DNA of 64,000 bases. It comes from JBCDAP01 sp038747915 (GTDB taxonomy: Bacteria; Planctomycetota; Phycisphaerae; Phycisphaerales; UBA1924). The stretch's first letter is position 1. Each line of letters begins with the position of its first letter. Position numbers and translations under genes: made by a program. Below the pieces are notes generated by a model, which was given only the letters and a program-made list of their open reading frames with translations, was not told where the DNA came from and did not search any database. Below, piece after piece: positions 51,857 through 60,700 of the stretch. Location: assembly GCA_038747915.1 (NCBI GenBank), contig JBCDJJ010000008.1:1-64000 (forward strand), in the 5' to 3' direction.

Positions 51857-54439
51857 TCAGAGGATTTCGAGCTTGGCGTACTGCAGGATGAGCGTCTTGG
51901 TGCCGGTCTGATCGAAGGCGATCGAGGCTCTGGCGTTCATCCCGGCGTTGACGGCCTGCACAGTGCCCTCGCCGAACCGTGGGTGACGGACCCGCTGACC
52001 GGGTTTGAGGCGGGGGGTGCGCGTGCTCGATCGCTGGTTGGCTCTGGGGGCGGTTCTTCGGCGTGGCTTGGCCTCGGCGAGGCGTTCTTCGGGAGGGCGC
52101 TGATCGATATCGTCGTCAAAGGGTGGTGAGCCGGCGCGGCGGCGTGGCGCGGCGTCGTCGTCGAACGGGGCGACATCGTCGAAAGGTTCGAGCCGGCGGC
52201 TGGGCTCGCCCCAGGCGCTGCCCAGGCCTTCGGCGATGTCGGACTTGTCGATCACTTCAACGTGATCCGTGGGCAGCTCGTCGAGGAAGCGGCTCGGGAT
52301 CGTGCGCTCGGACACGCCGCGGTGCGTGCGGTACCGGGCCGAGCTGAGCGTGAGGTGTTCCATCGCGCGGGTGATACCGACGAAGCACAGCCGGCGTTCT
52401 TCCTCCATCTCGGATTCGGACTCCATGGCCCTTTGACCCGGCAGCGTGCCCTCTTCGAGGCCCACGATGCTCACCACGGGGAACTCGAGCCCCTTGGCGG
52501 CGTGGAGTGTCATGAGCGTGACGGCGCCCTGCGCGGGGTCGACGCGGTCGGCATCGGCGATGAGCGAGACGGATTCGAGGTACGCGCGGAGGCGGGCGAG
52601 GAGGTCGGGGGTATGGACCTCGTCGTCGGGCGGCGTGTTCGGCTCGGTGTCGTCGCTCGGGGCTGCGCCGCTCAGCGCGACATCGAGTTCATCGTCCATC
52701 AGCTCGTCGAGCATGCCGAAGGGGTCGAAGGCGGGGTCGGCGCCCTCGTCGATCCGGGCGTCGAACTCCTCGTCGAAGCGTGCTGCGGACGAGACGACCT
52801 CGGCCAGGTTGTCGACCTTGGCCTCCTCGGCCTCGGTGCGGTTCTTTTCAGCGACCTTGCGGTAGTGCGCTTCCAGGCCCGACTCGCGGACCACGCGATC
52901 GGCCAGTGACTCGAGTGTGGTCGGCACCGTGGCGCCCATGAAGCTCCCGCCGGCGGTCCACCCATCGATGAGCTCGCAGAACTTCGCGCAGGCGCCGGCG
53001 GCGCGCGGCGCCAGTCCCGCTTCGTCGCCTCGTTTGAGCGCCTCGAACATCGTGATGGAGTGACGGGCGGCGAACGCCTGGATCGCGGCGATGGTGGTCT
53101 TGCCGATGGCGCGCGCCGGTTTGTTGACGATGCGTGTGAGCGAGACCTCGTCGGCGGGGTTGGCGACCACGCGGAGGTAGGCGATCGCATCTTTGACTTC
53201 CTCGCGCTGAAAGAACGCGGTGCCGCGCGCGACGATGTAAGGGATCCCAGCTCGCCGGAACGCATCCTCGACCACGCGTGAGAGGGCGTTGTTGCGGTAC
53301 ATCACCGCCATGTCGCGCCAGTTGAGGGGGGCCTGCTCGGTCTCGGCGTTCGCCTGGGCGGTGGGCGAGCGGTCCCACCCGGCGAGGGCTTTGCAGTGCT
53401 CGACGACGAGCTGGGCCTCGTGCTCCTCATCACGGGCGAGGACGACGCGCGGCGAGCCGCCGCCGTCTCGCGTGGTGTAGAGCGGCTTGTGCTTGCGCTG
53501 GATGTTGTTCTGGATCAGCGCATCGGCGCACGCGAGGATCGGCGCGGTGGAGCGGAAGTTCTGCCCCAGGGCGATGGTGGCGCCGGTGGGGAAGCGCTGC
53601 TCGAATTCGAGGATGTTGGTGATATCGGCCCCGCGCCACCCGTAGATCGACTGGTCGGGGTCGCCGACGACGGCGATGTTGGGGGCCGCGGGGTCGTCGC
53701 CGCCGATGAGCATCGAGCTCAGCACGAATTGGGCGTGGTTGGTGTCCTGGTACTCGTCGATCATCAGGTGGCGGTACCGGCGGTTGATCTCACCCCGCAC
53801 CTCGTCGTGCTCGCGGAGCAGGCGCGCGGTGAGGAGCAGCAGGTCGTCGAAGTCGACGGCGTTGGCGGCGCGGAGCGACTCGGCGTACCGCGTGTAGATC
53901 AGGGCGATCGTGCGGGCGTAGAAGTCGGCGGCATCGTGCTCGTACTGACGGGCATCGATGAGGGCGTTCTTGGCTTCGGAGATGGCGGACAGGACGGTGC
54001 GCACGGGCCAGTTGGTGGTGTCGAGGTCCATCGCCTTGATGGTGGCCTTCATAAGCGCCCGCTGATCGTCGGCGTCGTAGATCGTGAAGTCGCCGGTGAT
54101 CGGCCAGTCGGGCCGGCCGGTCATGAAGGGCGCGTACCGGCGGAGCAGGCGCGCGCACAGCGAGTGGAATGTGGTGATCGTCAGCCCGCGCAGCGCCCGC
54201 TCGGGCGCGCTCGCGAGGAGCTCGTTCACACGGTCGCGCATCTCGCCGGCTGCTTTGTTCGTGAACGTGAGCGCGAGGATCGACCACGCGGGCTCGCCGA
54301 GTTCGAGCAGGTGCGCGATGCGGCGGGTGATGACGCGGGTCTTGCCCGAGCCGGCGGCGGCAAGGATGAGCAGCGGGCCCTCGACGTGCTCGACGGCGCG
54401 ACGCTGATCGTCGGTCAGGTTGGCGAGGAGAGCGGTCAT
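51857..54439 (-). CDS. UvrD/PcrA-type superfamily 1 helicase
   Basis: An 860-residue 3'-5' helicase in DNA repair and replication-transcription conflict. Motifs in order: Q-motif LTDDQRRAVEHVEGP, Walker A AAAGSGKTRVI, TFTNKAAGEM, DEYQDTNHAQ, QSIYGWRGA, QNFRSTAPI, MTLHAAKGLEFPVV and VGITRAMEHLTL. The linker near residues 750-790 is acidic and low in complexity, and the C-terminal GQRVRHPRFGEGTVQAVNAG is the Tudor-like RNA polymerase-binding domain of PcrA/UvrD. The ATG at 54439 is chosen at the family start. Confidence 0.94.
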   Translation of the reverse strand: MTALLANLTDDQRRAVEHVEGPLLILAAAGSGKTRVITRRIAHLLELGEPAWSILALTFTNKAAGEMRDRVNELLASAPERALRGLTITTFHSLCARLLRRYAPFMTGRPDWPITGDFTIYDADDQRALMKATIKAMDLDTTNWPVRTVLSAISEAKNALIDARQYEHDAADFYARTIALIYTRYAESLRAANAVDFDDLLLLTARLLREHDEVRGEINRRYRHLMIDEYQDTNHAQFVLSSMLIGGDDPAAPNIAVVGDPDQSIYGWRGADITNILEFEQRFPTGATIALGQNFRSTAPILACADALIQNNIQRKHKPLYTTRDGGGSPRVVLARDEEHEAQLVVEHCKALAGWDRSPTAQANAETEQAPLNWRDMAVMYRNNALSRVVEDAFRRAGIPYIVARGTAFFQREEVKDAIAYLRVVANPADEVSLTRIVNKPARAIGKTTIAAIQAFAARHSITMFEALKRGDEAGLAPRAAGACAKFCELIDGWTAGGSFMGATVPTTLESLADRVVRESGLEAHYRKVAEKNRTEAEEAKVDNLAEVVSSAARFDEEFDARIDEGADPAFDPFGMLDELMDDELDVALSGAAPSDDTEPNTPPDDEVHTPDLLARLRAYLESVSLIADADRVDPAQGAVTLMTLHAAKGLEFPVVSIVGLEEGTLPGQRAMESESEMEEERRLCFVGITRAMEHLTLSSARYRTHRGVSERTIPSRFLDELPTDHVEVIDKSDIAEGLGSAWGEPSRRLEPFDDVAPFDDDAAPRRRAGSPPFDDDIDQRPPEERLAEAKPRRRTAPRANQRSSTRTPRLKPGQRVRHPRFGEGTVQAVNAGMNARASIAFDQTGTKTLILQYAKLEIL

Positions 54440-54489
54440 CGTGGGGCGCACATCTTGCGGACGGAGTGAGAGGCTAGGGCCGGTGGGGT

Positions 54490-54735
54490 GATCCGACAGG
54501 ATCGTCTGGGTTGTCCACACATCATGTCGGTGGTGAGACACGAATCGACAGGGTCTGCACCCCAGATGATGTGGACACCAGACCAAACAAATTGCGAACT
54601 AAAGAATCTTGATGCGGGTTAACCTGAGCTTTACACTCGGGTTGCGCTGATCGACAGGATATTCTGACCCTTGTCCACCAGATTTCGAATGGTTGAGCTT
54701 GGTGCGCACGATATCTAGGGGTACGATATCTCTTG
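54490..54735. promoter_or_regulatory. Relatively AT-rich intergenic repeats, DnaA-box-like
   Basis: The 544-base gap between uvrD and dcd (54440-54983) has no gene. CGACAGG occurs at 54494, 54546 and 54652, and each is followed by a TGTCCAC-type box: TTGTCCACA (54511-54519), TGTGGACA on the other strand (54570-54577) and TTGTCCACC (54671-54679). TTGTCCACA is the high-GC form of the DnaA box. ACGATATCT is repeated at 54708 and 54723. It may be a regulatory region for dcd or a DnaA-binding cluster; origin status cannot be decided here. Confidence 0.45.
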
Positions 54736-54983
54736 CTCCCGTTCATGCCCGCCATCTTCGGCTGACCTGAGCGATTCGACGACCCGGGTCTACAGGCAAA
54801 GGCCCGCCCGTCGTCCGGCAACGTGCATCACTGTTTGTTCGGTGTTGATCAGGCTGCTCGTGCAGCGTGCTGCTATCGTTGTTTGGTCTTTGAGTGGTGC
54901 TGGCGGACGCGGTGGTCCGGTGGCGGTGGAGCCCGATCGGCGGGGGTCGACGGGCGGAGCGTGCCGGGTGCTTGGAGGTTTCT

Positions 54984-55697
54984 ATGGCTGTCTTGTGCGA
55001 CACGCAGATCCGCGAGCTCATCGGCATCGAGCCGTTCGCGGATGCGGAGAAGCGGGCGAGCCGGATCAGCTACGGCGTGTCCTCGTATGGGTACGACGTG
55101 CGGGTCGGCACGCGGTTCAAGGTCTTCACGCCGACGCCGCGGTCGGGCGGCATCGCGGTGGTGGATCCGAAGAACTTCAACGACGACTTCATGGTTGAGG
55201 TCGATCTGGCGGAGGAAGCACCGGACTCCGGTGGCGGAGGTTTCCAGCCTCCGCGGACATCGGTCGGTGAGGTGCCTGTGCGCACGCAGGATGTCCCTGC
55301 TGGCCGCGTTGGTGAGCGTTCGCGGAGGCAGGATGCCTCCGCCACCGACACTGGGCTGGTCCGTGATCACATCATCATCCCACCGAACTCGTTCGCGTTG
55401 TGCGAGACGGTGGAGGTGTTCGACATCCCGCGCGATGTGCTGGTGATCTGCGTGGGCAAGAGCACGTACGCGCGGTGCGGGCTGATCGTGAACGTGACGC
55501 CGCTCGAGCCGGAGTGGCGGGGGAAGGTGACGCTCGAGATTTCGAACACGACGCCGCTGCCGGCGAAGGTGTACGCGAACGAGGGTGTCGCGCAGCTGAT
55601 CTTCCTCAAGGGCGATCGGGTGTGCGCGGTGAGTTATGCGGATAAGGCGGGGAAGTACCAGGATCAGGATGGGCTGACGCTGCCGAAGGTGGATTGA
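54984..55697 (+). CDS. dcd: dCTP deaminase with an in-frame repeat-derived insert
   Basis: A 237-residue enzyme converting dCTP to dUTP, supplying dUMP for thymidylate. GYDVRVG, IPPNSFALCETVEVF, the active-site GKSTYARCGL, PEWRGKVTLEISNTTPLPAK and YANEGVAQLIF are canonical. Homologues are about 180-190 residues. Codons 83-121 are extra, lie between EVDLAEE and the strand IIIPPNSFAL, and coincide exactly with a palindromic element (55230-55346). All catalytic blocks lie outside the insert, so function may be kept. GGAGG five bases before the ATG. Confidence 0.92.
   Translation: MAVLCDTQIRELIGIEPFADAEKRASRISYGVSSYGYDVRVGTRFKVFTPTPRSGGIAVVDPKNFNDDFMVEVDLAEEAPDSGGGGFQPPRTSVGEVPVRTQDVPAGRVGERSRRQDASATDTGLVRDHIIIPPNSFALCETVEVFDIPRDVLVICVGKSTYARCGLIVNVTPLEPEWRGKVTLEISNTTPLPAKVYANEGVAQLIFLKGDRVCAVSYADKAGKYQDQDGLTLPKVD
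55230..55346. repeat. Palindromic element inserted in frame in dcd
   Basis: 117 bases: GGTGGCGGAGG at the left pairs with CCTCCGCCACC at the right, and GCCTCCGCG with CGCGGAGGC; alternatively GGAGG-CCTCC and GGAGGC-GCCTCC form side hairpins. Encodes GGGGFQPPRTS...RRQDASAT. Shares both ends with the nrdJ copy. Confidence 0.88.
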
Positions 55698-55716
55698 AAC
55701 TCGGAGGCAATTGGCA

Positions 55717-56184
55717 ATGGGCACGAGGCAATGGGAGATACCGGTAGGTCGCACTGCTTTGGCGGTGCTTGCCCTCGGGTTGCTTGGGCTTGGTGGCTGT
55801 GTCAAGAAGCACCCCCCCACTACCACTGCCACCGGGGGTTCGCAATCGCTTTCGAGCAACGCGGCCTCGCTCCCCGCGGACGCAGAGCCCATCGAGGGGT
55901 GGTCGTCCGCGGGCGCCAGCGTCGAGTATGTGCTTCCAGTCGATGGGCATTTTAAAGTAGCCGCCGCTCCTCCTGGCAGCGCCGGGAGGCTCACGTCGCT
56001 GTCCACAAGCATGATGAAGGCCGGCGACCGTGTGGTGATCGTCGCCAACTCAGAGCGTGACGGCGTCAGCACATCACTCATCGCGATTGAGAAATCCTTC
56101 TCTTTCACCGGTCGCGCGCGTGAACAGCGGCTCGTGCTGTATCCCGGTTCACAGCTGTATTTCATTCCCGGCCCGCCCAGATAG
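55717..56184 (+). CDS. Putative lipoprotein
   Basis: A 155-residue exported protein with signal region LAVLALGLLGLGGC, where LGGC fits a lipobox with C28. The rest has no recognised domain. It sits between dcd and nrdJ on the same strand and begins 19 bases after the dcd stop, with GGAGG nine bases upstream of the ATG. Whether it is functionally linked to nucleotide metabolism is unknown. Confidence 0.68.
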   Translation: MGTRQWEIPVGRTALAVLALGLLGLGGCVKKHPPTTTATGGSQSLSSNAASLPADAEPIEGWSSAGASVEYVLPVDGHFKVAAAPPGSAGRLTSLSTSMMKAGDRVVIVANSERDGVSTSLIAIEKSFSFTGRAREQRLVLYPGSQLYFIPGPPR

Positions 56185-56244
56185 CTGATCAGATTTCATT
56201 CATCACGTTTACGCCGACATCACTGGTTTAAGGATTGCCGATTC

Positions 56245-59200
56245 ATGAAGATCACCCGCAAGTTCACCACGGATGGTGTGGATCCCTTCTCGACGACCGC
56301 GTGGGTTCGTCGGCACTCGAAGATCTCGAACCCCGACGGATCGGTGGTGTTCGAGATGCCCGATGCGGAGGTGCCGAAGGGGTGGAGCCAGCTCGCCACG
56401 GACATCATGGTGAGCAAGTACTTCCGCAAGGCGGGCGTACCGGTGGACGGCGGGCCGAATGGGATCGCGGATCCGGATGGGGCAGCAGCCGGTGGCAGAG
56501 GCTTCCAGCCTCCGCGGACATCAGAAGAGGTTGACGAGCCTTCGCGGAGGCAGGATGCCTCCGCCACCGATCCTGGGCCAACTGGGCCGGAGAAGTCGGC
56601 CCGGCAGGTGATTCATCGGCTGGCGGGGTGCTGGCGGTACTGGGGTGAGTCGCACGGGTACTTCGACTCGAAGAAGGATGCGCAGGCGTTCGAGGACGAG
56701 TTGAAGTACATGCTGACGCACCAGATCGCGGCGCCGAACTCGCCGCAGTGGTTCAACACCGGGCTGCACTGGGCGTACGGGATCACGGGTCCGGCGCAGG
56801 GGCACTGGGTGGTGGACTCGGCGTCGGGCGTGGCGTCGCTCGCGGGCGATGCGTACTCGCACCCTCAGCCGCACGCGTGCTTCATCCAGAGCGTGGACGA
56901 CGATCTGGTGAACCCCGGCGGGATCATGGACCTGTGGACGCGCGAGGCACGGCTCTTCAAGTATGGCTCGGGCACGGGGACGAACTTCTCCGGGCTGCGC
57001 GGAGAGGGCGAGTTGCTGGCGGGCGGCGGCAAGAGTTCGGGTCTGATGAGCTGGCTCCGGATCGGCGACCGGGCTGCGGGCGCGATCAAGAGCGGCGGGA
57101 CGACGCGTCGGGCAGCGAAGATGGTCTGCCTCGACCTGGATCACCCCGACATCGAGGACTTCATCAACTGGAAGGTGCGCGAGGAGATCAAGGTCGCGGC
57201 GCTGGTCGAGGGGATGAAGGCGATCGCGGGCGAGAAGGCGTCGGCGAGCGATCCGGAGACGGTCGGCGAAACCGCGGCCCGGCTCGGCCTCACGCTCGAT
57301 TACGACTTCAACGGCGAGTCGTACCAGACGGTCAGCGGGCAGAATGCCAACAACTCGGTGCGGATCCCGAACGACTTCTTCGAGGCCGTCGATGCTGATG
57401 CGAAGTGGGAGCTGACGTTCCGTCTCGATGGCGCCGTGGCCAAAGCGGTGGACGCGAAGGACCTGTGGCAGCAGGTGGCCTACGCCGCGTGGCGGTGCGC
57501 GGATCCGGGTGTGCAGTACGACACGACGATCAACGAGTGGCACACCTGCCCGGGCTCGGGGCGGATCAACGCGTCGAACCCGTGCTCGGAGTACATGTTC
57601 CTGGACAACACGGCGTGCAACCTGGCGTCGATCAACCTGCTGAAGTTCTGGGATCCGGCCACGCGGTCGTTCGACGTGGAGAAGTACGAGCACGCGATCG
57701 ACCTGTGGACGGTGGTGCTCGAGATCAGCGTGCTGATGGCGGCGTTCCCGAGCGAGGCGATCGCGCAGCTGAGCTACGAGTACCGCACACTTGGCCTGGG
57801 GTACGCGAACCTGGGCGCGATGCTGATGCAGGCGGGTGTGCCGTACGACTCCGAGGAGGGTCGGGCGGTGTGCGCGTGCCTGACCGCGATTCTCACGGGG
57901 CGGTCGTACCGCCAATCGTCCCTGCTGGCCAAGGAGCACGGGGCGTTCCCCGGTGCTCAAGTGAACAGCAACGCCGAGTCGATGATGCGAGTGATTCGGA
58001 ACCATCGGCGTGCGGCCCACGGCGTCGATGGCGGGGCGAGTGAGTGGGAAGCGCTCTCCATCCGTCCGGTGTCGATCGATCACGAACTGATTGGCGCCGG
58101 GCGGATCCCCGTTGCCAACATGCCCCACCTGCTGACGCACGCGACCAAGGCGTGGGACGACGCGGAGCGGTTCGGGGCGCAGCACGGTTTCCGCAACGCG
58201 CAGGTGTCGGTGATCGCGCCGACGGGCACGATCGGCCTGCTGATGGACTGCGACACCACGGGAGTGGAGCCCGACTTCGCACTCGTGAAGTTTAAGAAGC
58301 TGGCGGGTGGCGGGTACTTTAAGATCGCGAACGGCTCGCTCCGGCCGGCGCTCGAGGCGCTGGGGTACACCGACTCGCAGGTGAAGGACATTCTGCGGTA
58401 CGTGCTCGGCTCGCTCTCGCTCAACATCCCGATGCCGACGAGCGATGGGGCACGGGAGGCGTCGGGCACGCTGGCCGACTTCCTGAAGGCCAAGGGTCTG
58501 AACCCGATCGAGCTCAAAGCGATCGAGGATCAGCTGGCGGGCGTGTTTGAGTTGAAGTTCGCGCTCTCGGCGTGGTCGCTCGGCGATGCGGCGCTCGGGC
58601 GGCTCGGGATCGATGCGGCGCGGGCCAAGGCCGACTTCTCGTTCGACCTGCTCGCCGAGCTCGGGCTGACCGCGGCGCAGCGGCGGGCGCTCAACGAGAA
58701 GGTGTGCGGCACACAGACCGTGGAGGGGTCGCCGCACCTCAAGGCCGAGCACCTGCCGGTGTTCGACTGCGCGAACACGTGCGGCGAGAAGGGCACGCGG
58801 TTCATCGCCGCCGAGGGGCACATCCGGATGATGGCGGCGGCGCAGCCGTTCATCTCGGGCGCGATCAGCAAGACGATCAACCTGCCCAACTCGGCGAGCG
58901 TGGACGACATCAAGGCGGCGTACCGCCTGAGCTGGGAACTGGGCCTGAAGGCGAACGCGCTATACCGCGATGGGTGCAAGCTGAGCCAGCCGCTCAGCAC
59001 GAAGAGTTCGGACGCGGGCGACCAGGACAGCACAGACGCGGGAAAGTCCGAGGCACTCGAGACGGAGGCAGCGATCCTCGCCGAGTCGGCACTGGAGGCC
59101 GACCCGGTGGAGACGAACTCGGCCTTGCAGGAGATTGTGTCGGAGGTTGCTGCGGCCTCTGACGCGGCGGCGCATGGTGAGGTCGGAGCGGTCGAGCGTG

Positions 59201-60057
59201 TAGTCGAGCGGATCGTGCATCGGCCGATGCGTCAGCGGCTCCCGGAAACGCGTCGCTCGGTGACGCACAAGTTCAATGTCGCGGGGCACGAGGGCTATCT
59301 GACCGTCGGGCTCTATGAGGATGGTCAACCGGGCGAGCTGTTTATCACGATGAGCAAAGAAGGCTCGACGATCGGCGGACTCATGGACTCGCTCGGCACC
59401 GCGGTCTCGGTGGCGCTGCAGTACGGTGTGCCGACCGACTCGCTCGTCCGCAAGTTCAGCCATCAGCGGTTCGAGCCGGCGGGCATGACGACCAACCGCG
59501 ACATCCCGCTCGCCAAAAGCTTGGTCGACTACATCTTCCGGTGGATGGGCATGCAGTTCATCGAGGGGTATCGCGAGGCGAACGCGCCGCGACGCCCCAG
59601 CAGCGTGACGCACGAAGCTGCGGTCACGGAGAGCAAGCCGGTCACGCGTGTCGGCGTGTTCACGGGCGATGAAGATGATGACGGTGATCGTGGCGGGGGC
59701 GAGGGCTCGGCGGTCGACTCGCCGCGTTCACCCGAATCAACTCCGCGGCGGATAGCCTCGGCGTCGCTCGACGACACCGTGGACGAGACGATCACGCCGA
59801 GCCTCGGCGAGCCGGTCGCCGGGATGACCTCGGCCGCGCCGGCGGAGTCGCCGATGGGGATTGCCGGCGAGTCCGGGGGCCCATCAGTGTCGACGGCGCC
59901 CGGTGCTGGCGCAGCAATGGCGGCGAACGCACTCGACGAGGCGATGCGGCAGTGCCAGGACGATGCGCCGGCGTGCAGCGTGTGTGGCTCGCTCACCGTG
60001 CGGAACGGGTCGTGCTACCGGTGCTTGAACTGTGGTCATTCGCAGGGGTGCAGCTGA
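56245..60057 (+). CDS. nrdJ: Adenosylcobalamin-dependent (class II) ribonucleotide reductase
   Basis: A 1270-residue enzyme reducing ribonucleotides with a B12-generated thiyl radical. Present are the radical/NPCSE block NPCSEYMFLDNTACNLASIN, the family blocks PNSPQWFNTGLH, CFIQSVDDDL, GTGTNFSGLRGEG and IAPTGTIGLLMDCDTTGVEP, and a C-terminal cysteine-rich tail (CSVCGSLTVRNGSCYRCLNC) that may bind zinc. Codons 83-108 are a repeat-derived insert. Class II RNR makes growth B12 dependent, which fits the riboswitch at the left end. The tail from about 1100 to 1240 is low in complexity. Confidence 0.95.
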   Translation: MKITRKFTTDGVDPFSTTAWVRRHSKISNPDGSVVFEMPDAEVPKGWSQLATDIMVSKYFRKAGVPVDGGPNGIADPDGAAAGGRGFQPPRTSEEVDEPSRRQDASATDPGPTGPEKSARQVIHRLAGCWRYWGESHGYFDSKKDAQAFEDELKYMLTHQIAAPNSPQWFNTGLHWAYGITGPAQGHWVVDSASGVASLAGDAYSHPQPHACFIQSVDDDLVNPGGIMDLWTREARLFKYGSGTGTNFSGLRGEGELLAGGGKSSGLMSWLRIGDRAAGAIKSGGTTRRAAKMVCLDLDHPDIEDFINWKVREEIKVAALVEGMKAIAGEKASASDPETVGETAARLGLTLDYDFNGESYQTVSGQNANNSVRIPNDFFEAVDADAKWELTFRLDGAVAKAVDAKDLWQQVAYAAWRCADPGVQYDTTINEWHTCPGSGRINASNPCSEYMFLDNTACNLASINLLKFWDPATRSFDVEKYEHAIDLWTVVLEISVLMAAFPSEAIAQLSYEYRTLGLGYANLGAMLMQAGVPYDSEEGRAVCACLTAILTGRSYRQSSLLAKEHGAFPGAQVNSNAESMMRVIRNHRRAAHGVDGGASEWEALSIRPVSIDHELIGAGRIPVANMPHLLTHATKAWDDAERFGAQHGFRNAQVSVIAPTGTIGLLMDCDTTGVEPDFALVKFKKLAGGGYFKIANGSLRPALEALGYTDSQVKDILRYVLGSLSLNIPMPTSDGAREASGTLADFLKAKGLNPIELKAIEDQLAGVFELKFALSAWSLGDAALGRLGIDAARAKADFSFDLLAELGLTAAQRRALNEKVCGTQTVEGSPHLKAEHLPVFDCANTCGEKGTRFIAAEGHIRMMAAAQPFISGAISKTINLPNSASVDDIKAAYRLSWELGLKANALYRDGCKLSQPLSTKSSDAGDQDSTDAGKSEALETEAAILAESALEADPVETNSALQEIVSEVAAASDAAAHGEVGAVERVVERIVHRPMRQRLPETRRSVTHKFNVAGHEGYLTVGLYEDGQPGELFITMSKEGSTIGGLMDSLGTAVSVALQYGVPTDSLVRKFSHQRFEPAGMTTNRDIPLAKSLVDYIFRWMGMQFIEGYREANAPRRPSSVTHEAAVTESKPVTRVGVFTGDEDDDGDRGGGEGSAVDSPRSPESTPRRIASASLDDTVDETITPSLGEPVAGMTSAAPAESPMGIAGESGGPSVSTAPGAGAAMAANALDEAMRQCQDDAPACSVCGSLTVRNGSCYRCLNCGHSQGCS
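56491..56568. repeat. Palindromic element inserted in frame in nrdJ
   Basis: 78 bases: GGTGGCAGAGGCTTCCAGCC at the left and CGCGGAGGCAGGATGCCTCC-GCCACC at the right, nearly identical to the dcd copy at the ends, with a shorter loop. Encodes GGRGFQPPRTS...RRQDASAT in the same frame as in dcd, so 26 codons are added between KAGVP... and GPEKSARQVIH. Confidence 0.88.
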
Positions 60058-60680
60058 GCATGCGGCGCGTGCGTGATCGAACCAACTCGATGATCTCACA
60101 AGCCCGATGTGCTCGGGGCGACACCCTCCGAGATCTCCTCCTCCTCTCCTCAGGCGGCGCGGCCCGTTGGGCTCGCGCCGCACGCTCGACGGCGGGCGCG
60201 CTCCGTGCGCCGTCGAGCTTCGCGCACGCCCCGCCCGCGTGCGCACCCGCCGATGGGTCCGGCCAGGGACAGGCCGGCTCCCCACGGCCCGCGATGGCAC
60301 GCCAGTGGATGGCGGTCGAACGGCAGGCGCACGATGCGCGCCATGGATCCGGCAGTGTGATGACGGAGTGTTCCTTTGGTGCGGCGTGGCGTCACTCCTC
60401 CGCCCATCGCCCACCCACGCCCAGCGATGGTGCACCGCCCGCCCCACCACGGGTCGTGCGCCGCGAGGCCAACCGCGACGCTGGGCATCGCGTGTAACGC
60501 GGCATTCGGCGCGCGGCGGCGCGCCGAATGCTTTGGGTCGATCGCCGGGCATCTCTGATCCGGCATCGCGACGACAAACCCACCGCAGCGGGCTCGGCCG
60601 CCGTGCAACGCGGCCAAGCGCCGACCCGCACCTTGCCTCCCCCGGGCCGCCCCACCACGGTCCGGGGGATTTTTTGCTGC
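60058..60680 (+). other. Gene-free, hairpin-rich stretch; candidate structured RNA
   Basis: No convincing protein in any frame across 640 bases between nrdJ and the ion channel. Strong hairpins include GCTCGACGGCG...CGCCGTCGAGC near 60186-60220, GGTCCGGCC...GGCCGG near 60258-60280 and GCATTCGGCGCGC-GGCG-GCGCGCCGAATGC near 60500-60530. A terminator closes it. It could be an unassigned ncRNA or a long 3' region of nrdJ. RNase P RNA, tmRNA and SRP RNA signatures were not found. Confidence 0.4.
60639..60675 (+). terminator. Intrinsic terminator
   Basis: CCCCCGG (60639-60645) pairs with CCGGGGG (60662-60668), then ATTTTTTG. It is well placed to end transcription coming from nrdJ or from an RNA gene in the preceding stretch. 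Confidence 0.85.
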
Positions 60681-60700
60681 GATGAAGAACTCTGTATGCG

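Noticed and set aside
54440..54983. NrdR boxes upstream of dcd and nrdJ
   Set aside because: ACGATATCT motifs are present but do not match the palindromic NrdR consensus or its usual spacing.
56521..58821. A 766-codon minus-strand frame opposite nrdJ
   Set aside because: Antisense of a strongly conserved enzyme with no independent homology pattern.
60058..60680. RNase P RNA, tmRNA or SRP RNA in the gene-free stretch
   Set aside because: The conserved GAGGAAAGTCC and ACAGA blocks of RNase P RNA, the tRNA-like end of tmRNA and the GGAAG/AGCA loop of SRP RNA are absent on both strands.
59884..60685. Several long open frames on both strands after nrdJ
   Set aside because: They are arginine- and proline-rich, have no ribosome site or family pattern, and overlap each other; typical of high-GC sequence without a gene.
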